Source: Actinokineospora auranticolor (GTDB lineage Bacteria > Actinomycetota > Actinomycetes > Mycobacteriales > Pseudonocardiaceae). From it: 64,000 nucleotides of DNA. The translations under genes and the position numbers were made by a program. Where the stretch lies: positions 46,486-110,485 of the forward strand of contig NZ_PTIX01000022.1 of the NCBI RefSeq assembly GCF_002934265.1. The letters are read 5' to 3'. The notes below the pieces were generated by a model that worked only from the letters and a program-made list of their open reading frames with translations, had not been told where the DNA came from and searched no databases. Shown piece after piece: positions 57,602 to 64,000 of the stretch. Positions within the stretch are counted from its first letter, which is position 1. Each line of letters starts with the position of its first letter.

Positions 57602-58465
57602 ATGGCGATGACTGCGGCGGCTGTTGTGTCCCCTGTGGACGACGAGGCGGTGGGGGAGAGCGGTCGGGCGCGGTCGATCGCCGGGCACGTGGTGCTCACG
57701 CTGCTGAGCGTGGCCTGCGTGTTCCCCATCTACTGGCTCTACGCGACGTCCCTGCGGGCACCGGAGGACGTGTACTCGCTCTCGGTGCTGCCGTGGCCGC
57801 TGTCGCTGGAGAACTACGCCGACGCGTTCGCCAAGACGGACATGGTCGGCATGCTCGTCAACACCACGGTCATGGCGGTGCTCACGGCACTGGGCCAGCT
57901 GCTGGTGGCGCTGCTGGCGGCCTACGCGTTCGCGGCGTGGCGGTTCCGGTTCCAGAAGCTGCTGTACCTGATGTTCGTCGGCACCTGGCTGGTGCCGTTC
58001 CAGGTCACCATGCTGCCGAACTACGTGCTGCTGTCCCGTTTGGACCTGCTGGACACGTTGGCGGGCGTCATCATCCCGACGCTGTGCTCGGCGATGGGCG
58101 TGCTGCTGCTGCGCCAGCACCTGATGGGCTTCCCCAAGGAACTGCTGGACGCGGCCCGGATGGACGGCCGGTCGTCGTGGGGGATCCTGTGGACGGTCGT
58201 GGTGCCGACGCTGCGGCCGGTGCTTGCGGCGCTGGGCATCCTGCTGGCGATCACGGCGTGGAACGAGTACTTCTGGCCCGCGCTGGTCCTGCGGCGCGGC
58301 AACGACGTGGTCCAGTTGGGGCTGCGCAGCTTCATGGGCACCGAGGGCAACGACTGGGGTCCGCTGATGGCCACCGCCGGGTTGACCTGCCTGCCGGTCT
58401 TCCTGCTGTACCTGGTGTTGCAGCGGCACATCGTCAACGCGTTCGTGCGGTCGGGGTTGAAGTGA
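57602..58465 (+). CDS. ABC transporter permease, UgpE-like
   Basis: A 287-residue CUT1 permease, six membrane helices, with the EAA loop LLDAARMDGRSSWGILWTVV near residue 185. It completes the importer with the preceding permease, lipoprotein and ATPase. ATG 57602 four bases after the previous stop. Ends two bases before the convergent LysR gene. Confidence 0.87.
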   Translation: MAMTAAAVVSPVDDEAVGESGRARSIAGHVVLTLLSVACVFPIYWLYATSLRAPEDVYSLSVLPWPLSLENYADAFAKTDMVGMLVNTTVMAVLTALGQLLVALLAAYAFAAWRFRFQKLLYLMFVGTWLVPFQVTMLPNYVLLSRLDLLDTLAGVIIPTLCSAMGVLLLRQHLMGFPKELLDAARMDGRSSWGILWTVVVPTLRPVLAALGILLAITAWNEYFWPALVLRRGNDVVQLGLRSFMGTEGNDWGPLMATAGLTCLPVFLLYLVLQRHIVNAFVRSGLK

Positions 58466-58467
58466 CC

Positions 58468-59352
58468 TCAGTCGGCGGGTGGCAGGCAGTCCACGAACGC
58501 GGCCACCAGGGGCGCGTGGTCGTTGGCCACCCAGACCGCGTACAGGTCGAGGGTGGGCACGGGGTCGTAGAGCTTGACCACCACCGTCTGCGCGGACGTG
58601 CCGACGTTCGCGGCGCGCGCGGCCGAGGCGAACCCGACCACGGGTTTGACGGAGGCCAGGATGCCGGTCGCGCCCGGGTCGTCGACCTCCTCGGCCACGG
58701 TCAGCCGGATGCCGCACCGCTCGGCGGCGGAGAAGATCGCGTCGTACATGGCCGCGGACTGGGCCCGGGCGAACAGGATGCACGACTCCCCGGCCAGTTC
58801 GCCGAACGGCACCTTCTCCCGGCCCGCCCACCGGTGCCGGACCCCGACCACGGCCACCAGCGGTACCTTCAGCAGGTGCCGGTGCCGCAGCCGGGCCGAC
58901 GTGGGTTTCCCGTAGACCATCGCGACGTCGATCCGGCCGTCGTCGAGCGCCGCGAGCTGCGGCCCCGTCCGCATCTCCTGCATGTCGACGTCGATGAGCG
59001 GGTAGCGGGCGGCGAGGGTGGCCAAGGCCCCGGGCAGCACCCGCTGCCCGGCCGGGAAGTTGTACCCGACCCGGATCGTCCCGGCCCGCCCGGCTGCCGC
59101 TGCCCGCGCCGCGTGCGCCGCCTTGTCGACCCGGGCGACCACGTCCCTGGCCAGCTCGCGGAACGCCTCGCCCGCCGGGGTCAGCCGGACCTCGTGGGAG
59201 TTGCGGCTGACCAGCTCCACCCCCACGGAGCGCTCGAGCCGCTGCAGGTGCTGGCTCAGCGAGGGCTGGGCCAGGTGCAGCCGCGCGGCGGCGCGCCCGA
59301 AGTGCAACTCCTCGGCGATGGCCAGGAACGAGACCAGATGCCGCAACTCCAT
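58468..59352 (-). CDS. LysR-family transcriptional regulator
   Basis: A 294-residue LTTR. The N-terminal winged helix (MELRHLVSFLAIAEELHFGR ... AQPSLSQHLQRLE) is canonical and the C-terminal periplasmic-binding-like domain follows from about residue 92. It is convergent with, not divergent from, the importer operon, so control of that operon is not implied. ATG 59352. Confidence 0.88.
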   Translation of the reverse strand: MELRHLVSFLAIAEELHFGRAAARLHLAQPSLSQHLQRLERSVGVELVSRNSHEVRLTPAGEAFRELARDVVARVDKAAHAARAAAAGRAGTIRVGYNFPAGQRVLPGALATLAARYPLIDVDMQEMRTGPQLAALDDGRIDVAMVYGKPTSARLRHRHLLKVPLVAVVGVRHRWAGREKVPFGELAGESCILFARAQSAAMYDAIFSAAERCGIRLTVAEEVDDPGATGILASVKPVVGFASAARAANVGTSAQTVVVKLYDPVPTLDLYAVWVANDHAPLVAAFVDCLPPAD

Positions 59353-59451
59353 ACCCCGCCCCTCCCGCAGCCGCCGTCAGGTTAACCGCGGGCGGGGATC
59401 AGCCGGTGAACGCCGGGCGTCCACTTGCGAACGCCCAGTTGGCCCGGCAGG

Positions 59452-59928
59452 TCAGGGGGTCGGGTCCGGTACCGGCGACGCCGCGGGTCGGTCGCCGAGT
59501 TCGCGGACGAACCGGGCTTTCTGGTCGCACCAGTCCTCGTAGCCCAGTGCGCGGTAGAAGGCGTGCGCGCCGGTCCGGTGCCGGGAACTGGTGACCTCCA
59601 TGACGACGCACCCCAGCTCCCGCGCGGCCGCCTCGGCCGCGGCGACCAGTCCACGTCCGACCCCGCTCCCGCGCCGGGTCTCGTCCACCACCAACGCCAC
59701 GATCCGCCCCAGAGCGCCTTCCCGCTCCAGTAACGGGATCGCGGCCACCGCGACGACACCGACCACACGACCCCCGGACTCGGCGACGAACGCGGCGCCG
59801 TGCTCGGTACCCGACCACCGCGCGAGCCTGCGGCGCACCCCGGCCTCGGTGTTGTCCGGATAGCCGAGTTCGACGAGCAGCGCGGTCACGGCGGGTGCGT
59901 CGGCGCTGCGCACCGGGCGGATCTCCAC
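59452..59928 (-). CDS. GNAT-family N-acetyltransferase
   Basis: A 158-residue single GNAT domain with the CoA-binding segment DETRRGSGVGRGLVAAAE near residue 88 and GAHAFYRALGYE near 122. Substrate unknown. GTG 59928 starts the full domain. Confidence 0.85.
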   Translation of the reverse strand: MEIRPVRSADAPAVTALLVELGYPDNTEAGVRRRLARWSGTEHGAAFVAESGGRVVGVVAVAAIPLLEREGALGRIVALVVDETRRGSGVGRGLVAAAEAAARELGCVVMEVTSSRHRTGAHAFYRALGYEDWCDQKARFVRELGDRPAASPVPDPTP

Positions 59929-59975
59929 GGGGCCTCCCTCTGCTCGGCGCCGACCAGTGTAGAGGCGCGCGCGGG

Positions 59976-60771
59976 TCAGTCCGGCTTGCCGAAGAGCGGC
60001 ACCTCGATCACCTCGTGCAACCGGCGCGAGTCGACGGTGAGGTCCACCGCCACGCGCAGGGTCGTCCCCCGCAGGTCGACCGACACGCGGCCGGACAGTC
60101 CCCGCGCCTCGCCGCTCACCTCGAACGACGCCCGGGTCGGCGCCGGGTCAGCGCCACCAGCGGGGCGGCCGGAACCAGTGCCACCACCGTCGACCCGTCG
60201 GGCTTTTCCCCCGGTCCCCGCCTCCGGGCGCCGGGGCGCCAGCGCGCGCAGTCCCTCCGGGATCTCCGCGCGGACCAGGGCCACCGCCTGCTCGTCGGGT
60301 CCGAACAGGCCGGACACCTCGTCCGGCCCGGTCAGTGTCAGCTGGGCGGCCCACCCCGTGGTCTCGCCCCGCAGCAGTTCGCCCGCCTTCGTCGTCGTCG
60401 GGGGACTCCAGCAGGCGCTCGACTTCCGCTTCCGGGAACTCCGCCACGACCAGGTCGCGCAGAGCGTCGCCGGGGCCGGGCCGCGGTCGCGACAGCCAGT
60501 CCCGCACCAGGGCGAGCACCGCGCCGACGTCGTCGGTCTCGTCGCCCGACAGCACCAGCGTCATCCGGATCTCGGTCGCCGTCGCGTCCCGGCGGCCGGT
60601 CGGGATCGCGCTCGCGCAGAGCCGCCAGCCGTCCTCGTCGGCGCCGACCAGCAGCGACGGGTGCTCCAGCGACGTCAACCGGCCGAACGGGCGCTCCCAC
60701 CAGGCCCGCGGCGCGGTGCCGAGGAACGCGTAGTCCGTGGCCAGTCCTCGGGTCCTGACGTGGGTTCGCAC
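59976..60771 (-). pseudogene. Unknown protein with an apparent single-base frameshift
   Basis: Reading from GTG 60771, codons are coherent through EAEVERLLESP (near 60405) in one frame; from there the sensible sequence continues in another frame (KAGELLRGETTGWAAQLTL, then GLFGPDEQAVALVRAEIPEG) to a stop at 59976. Removing one base in the G5 run at 60400-60404 restores a single protein of about 264 residues. This is either a real mutation or a sequencing error. I recognise no family. The start overlaps the upstream P-loop gene by 97 bp, placing it in the same unit. Confidence 0.6.
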
Positions 60772-61931
60772 GCTTCTCCGCACAGGTCGCGCACGCGCGA
60801 GCCGAGATCGGCCTCGGCCAGGTGCTTGAGCTGCCTGCTGAGGTTGAGGACCAGTTCGTCCGCCGACCGCGCCGCCGCCAACCCGGTGCGGGCCGCGGCG
60901 CGCCACTGCGCGCGCCTGCCCGACGTCCGGTAGCAGAGGTTGAGCAGCAGACCCGCGTCCAGGTCGGCCTGCTCGGCCAGCTGCGGCGCCACCTGGTGAC
61001 GGTCCAGCGCGTCGTCGCGCAGCGCCCGCTCGCCCAGGTCGAACAGGTGCCGCACGACCAGCGCCAGCACGTCGTCCGCGCCGACCGCGCTGAGCTCCGG
61101 CGGCCTGCCGTCCGGTCCGCGGCGGATCCGGTACCTGGCCAGGAACTGCGGCGCGCCCCGCGTGCCCTCCGGCACCCGCCAGGCCCCGGAGCGGAACTCG
61201 ACGCAGCCCATCGTGTCAATAGGACAGTGCTGGACCCGGGTCCTGGGCGCCTCGGTCCGGATCGCCGAGAGCACCGGCCCGTACACCTCGCGCACCCGCG
61301 CGAGCAACTGCGCCGACCGGTCCCGCCGACCGCCGTTGTCCGCGAAGCAGGACTCCGTGCGGACCGGGCAGAAGATTGCCGGCGCCGGTTCGCCCGGCTG
61401 CCGGTGGCGGTGCCGGGCCCAGTCGGTGACCACGTCCTCGACCGCGGAGAGCGTCAGGGTGCGCGGCACGTGCCGCTGGTTCGGGTTGTTCACCGTCTCC
61501 ATCAGCACCACCGCGTCCACCGGGATCAGCAGCACCGTCGCGGTGGCGATGAACTCCCGGCACCGCAGCCGGCGCTCTTCGTCGACCCGCCGCCGCGGGT
61601 CCAGCCAGCCGCCGGGGTGGTCGAGCAGGTCGAGGTGCAGTTCGGCGTCCGGCAGGCCGGGGTCGAACTTGAGCCGGAACCGGAACGGCTCCTCGGTGCC
61701 GCACATCGCGCCCGGCTCGAACTGGCCGCTGACCCGCCTGCCCTCCAGTTCGTCGCGCAGGTCCTGGATCTTGTTCTCGGTCGGCGCGTCGGCCCACCGC
61801 ATCCGCACCGACGTGCGGGCCAGCAGGCTCTCGCCGCTGCGCAGCAGGCAGTTGACGATGGTGCTCTTGCCGATGCGGCTGGGGCCGACCAGCCCGACGC
61901 GCAGCGAGAGGTCGCGGATGGCGGCGGTCAT
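60675..61931 (-). CDS. P-loop GTPase-like protein
   Basis: A 418-residue protein. Walker A/G1 is GLVGPSRIGKSTIVNCLL near residue 13; a G3-like motif LDLLDHPGGW lies near residue 103. The rest is alpha-helical without recognised domains, and ends in an Arg/Ser-rich tail of uncertain reading. ATG 61931 overlaps the stop of the upstream GTPase-like gene (ATGA). Paired P-loop GTPase genes of this sort appear in actinobacterial conflict-type systems; that role is inference. The C-terminal 30 residues overlap the next gene and might be affected by another indel. Confidence 0.65.
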   Translation of the reverse strand: MTAAIRDLSLRVGLVGPSRIGKSTIVNCLLRSGESLLARTSVRMRWADAPTENKIQDLRDELEGRRVSGQFEPGAMCGTEEPFRFRLKFDPGLPDAELHLDLLDHPGGWLDPRRRVDEERRLRCREFIATATVLLIPVDAVVLMETVNNPNQRHVPRTLTLSAVEDVVTDWARHRHRQPGEPAPAIFCPVRTESCFADNGGRRDRSAQLLARVREVYGPVLSAIRTEAPRTRVQHCPIDTMGCVEFRSGAWRVPEGTRGAPQFLARYRIRRGPDGRPPELSAVGADDVLALVVRHLFDLGERALRDDALDRHQVAPQLAEQADLDAGLLLNLCYRTSGRRAQWRAAARTGLAAARSADELVLNLSRQLKHLAEADLGSRVRDLCGEACEPTSGPEDWPRTTRSSAPRRGPGGSARSAG

Positions 61932-63857
61932 CGGTCGTACCCCCGTAGGTCGGCGGCTGCCGCCGCCCCGGCCACCCGGGCATTCGCGCCGTCCAGCTCG
62001 TCGAACTCCGCGGGCCACAGGCGGTCGCGGTAGGACCGGGCGAGCTGGCGGATCTCCCGGTGCGCGTCACCGGAGCGGATCAGGGTGTCGTCGAACTGCT
62101 CGACGGCGGCGAAGAGCACCTGCCCGGGCAGCGCGGCCTCGCGCAGCAGCGCGCCGCGGATGCGGAAGGTGGCCTGCTCGGCCAGTTCCGACACGATGCG
62201 GAACAGCTCGGCCACGCCGTCAGGGGTGCTCGGCACGGCGATCTGGACGGTGGCCCCGCCCCGGTCGTCGGCGACCTGAAGGTGCAGGCCGTCCAACTCG
62301 GGGCGGACCCGGGGGTGGAGCTGGGTGCGGTAGTCCAGCCGCGGGCCGAGCAGGTCGTCGAGCGCGGCGCGGGTGACGGCGCACGGCTCGGCGGCGTCGC
62401 CCGCGAGGTCGGCCAGGTGGCGCAGCGCCGCCGCGCCGGTGCGGTCGTCGAGCAGGTCGCGCAGCTCGCCCTCGGTGGCCAGACCGGTGACGGCCTGCTG
62501 CCAGACCAGCTCGACCCGGTCGTGGAAGAACCGGTCGAGCGCGGCGAACCGGGTGCTCAGCTCCACCCGGACCCGGTTCAGCTCCCGGCCGGTGAACGCG
62601 GCGCCGCCGTCGTCGCGGATCGCGCTGCGCAGCGCGTCGCGGCACCACTGCTCGCGGCCGACGCCGAGCCCGTTGCGCACCCAGGCGAGAACGTCTTCGT
62701 GGACGGCGTCGACCGCCCCGGCGTACGCGGGGTCCTCGCCGTCGGCCTGCCGGTTCGCGGCGTCCGCCTCCAGGACCTGCAAGTGCAGGTCCGCGCTGCC
62801 CTCGTTGAGCTTGCGGGTGACGTCGTCGCGCGGGTTCGCGACCAGGGTCGGGGTGCCGTCGCCGGTGTTGAGCAGGGTGACCGCGCGGGCGTCGGCGTCG
62901 CCCCGGTAGGCCATGCCCTCGACGGCGCGCTTGACCAGCAGCACCACGTCCACCTCGTGCCGCAACCCCGTGACGTGGTGGCGGTCGGCGTCGAGGGTGA
63001 TCTCGCCGATGCCGGGCAGGTCGCACCCGCCGATCGCGGCCAGGTCCGGGTGCGGGAACGCGCACTCGATCCGGTTGTCGCGCACCGCGAGGTGCTTGCA
63101 CGGTGGGTCACCGGCCCGCTTGGCCGCGACGACCGGGTAGGTGACGTACTCGCGCAGCCGGTCGAACTCGTCGCCGTCGAGCTCGAACGGCCCGCCGCCC
63201 CGGTCCAGGAAGTCCACATAGGACGGTAGGGTGGCCTGGATCTCGCGCAGGTCGTTGAGCAGCGTCGGGTGCGCCGCTGCGGCGTGCGCGCGCTCGCCCG
63301 GGGCGGGGTAGCGCCAGGCGCGGAACTCCGCGACGCCGGTCGGCGCGTCGGGCAGGCCGAGCGCGGCGTGCCGGGGTCGCGGGTGGGCGGCGCGGAAGCC
63401 GGTGCAGGTGTGCGGTTCGAGGACCGCCCGGCGCCTGCCGACCACGTGGTGGATCCGGCTGCGCACGGCCGTGACGGGGATGCCCGAGCCGGTGGGGAGT
63501 TGGGCGTCGGCCAGGCCGGAGGTCGACTGGAGCAGCGAGCTCTTCCCGACGCGGGCGCTGCCGCTGACCCCGATGGTGACCGTCGTGCGGCCGACCCCCG
63601 TGGCGACCCGGCCTGGCTGGCCGAGGACGTCGGTGACACCGGCGCGGGCGTTGGCGACGGGGAGCGCGGTGAGCCGGTCCGCCGCGTCGGACGACCCGCC
63701 CGGCGGGTGTGGGGCCTCGGCCAGGTGCGTGATGGCCGAGGCCGGCGTCGAGGGCCGCGTCCGCGCGGTGCCAGGACTCGATCTCGGCGCGCACGCCGCA
63801 CAGGTGTTCCCGCCGGGCCCGCACGACGGCGGTGATCTCGTCCGCGATAGGTCCCAC
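61928..63857 (-). pseudogene. Dynamin-like P-loop GTPase with an apparent frameshift near the N-terminus
   Basis: The natural start is GTG 63857 after GGAGGGG, giving GPIADEITAVVRARREHLCG to about DAALDA. The remaining protein is in another frame from SAITHLAEAPHPPGG near 63740 to the stop at 61928. Deleting one base in 63739-63748 gives about 642 residues. G1 is GVSGSARVGKSSLL, G3 is CDLPGIGE and a G4-like NTGDG region follows; long helical segments resemble dynamin-type GTPases. It lies next to an insertion element, which fits decay, but an assembly error is equally likely. Confidence 0.6.
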
Positions 63858-63912
63858 TCGCCCCTCCGGCCCAATGCCACTAACTTAAGCAAGGAGCTGC
63901 TATTATTTTCGG

Positions 63913-64000
63913 GTGGCTCGCGTGGTGCAGGTTCGTGGTGGTGTCGTTGATTCGTCGGCTGTTCGGTTGACCGATCGGATCTCGTTGGGTGTGTTGGCGG
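63913..64000 (+). mobile_element. Start of an IS4-type transposase (runs off the window)
   Basis: From GTG 63913 the frame reads VARVVQVRGGVVDSSAVRLT then DRISLGVLA, resembling the N-terminal domain of IS4-family transposases. AAGGAG lies upstream. Codons use far more T in third position than all neighbours, consistent with a mobile gene. The left boundary of the element is probably within 63870-63905. Confidence 0.6.

Overview
This is a very GC-rich actinobacterial chromosome segment. Short operons with overlapping GTGA/ATGA junctions, frequent GTG starts, an Lsr2 nucleoid protein, a DprE2-like reductase and an MT0933-type small protein point to a filamentous actinomycete, most likely order Pseudonocardiales. 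That placement is inference from gene content; no rRNA or tRNA gene is visible.

Layout. 0-10 kb: housekeeping and accessory genes (esterase + ABC-F ATPase, TetR, PEP-mutase/ICL-like enzyme, Ada-AlkA fusion, nucleotide-sugar dehydrogenase, DUF3050, EF-hand protein). 10-24.6 kb: a bidirectional biosynthetic cluster. Seven leftward genes (two Gfo/Idh/MocA oxidoreductases, a TIM-barrel isomerase, an M20 amidohydrolase, an Ldh-family dehydrogenase, a DUF6917-like protein, a FAD monooxygenase) diverge from seven rightward genes (two DegT/StrS aminotransferases, UbiA prenyltransferase, FAD amine-oxidase-like enzyme, methyltransferase, AMP-dependent ligase, AhpD-like protein). This suggests an aminosugar- or aminocyclitol-containing prenylated metabolite; the product is not identifiable. 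24.6-26 kb: a gene-free block of tandem repeats and two 144-nt palindromic elements in inverted orientation whose stems differ by compensatory base changes. 26-31.3 kb: a leftward operon with two family 2B encapsulin shell proteins (HK97 fold with cNMP-like insert), a polyprenyl diphosphate synthase and an N-terminally extended IspH, i.e. a predicted isoprenoid nanocompartment.

31.7-46 kb: DprE2-like SDR, membrane proteins, type II thioesterase, fibronectin-type secreted protein, P450, CopC, a membrane-anchored PstS-like protein, a TIR-WD40-KAP P-loop ATPase (candidate defence/signalling protein), a lipoprotein, and small enzymes. 46-53 kb: a fused alpha-beta glycyl-tRNA synthetase, a GNAT with a 15-codon leader ORF, Lsr2, a small protein ending in an RHIM/PP-like amyloid motif, and a DNA-repair-type 2OG oxygenase. 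53-58.5 kb: an ABC importer operon (ATPase, lipoprotein, phosphodiesterase, two permeases) resembling glycerophosphodiester/glycerol-3-phosphate (Ugp) uptake, followed by a LysR gene. 59-64 kb: a GNAT, then a leftward trio with two P-loop GTPase-like proteins, two of whose members carry an apparent single-base frameshift, next to the start of an IS4-type transposase at the window edge.

Functional links: the prenyltransferase cluster and the IspH/prenyl-synthase/encapsulin operon converge on the repeat block and could share isoprenoid precursors. KAP/TIR, amyloid-motif and GTPase genes form a scattered set of candidate immunity or conflict genes.
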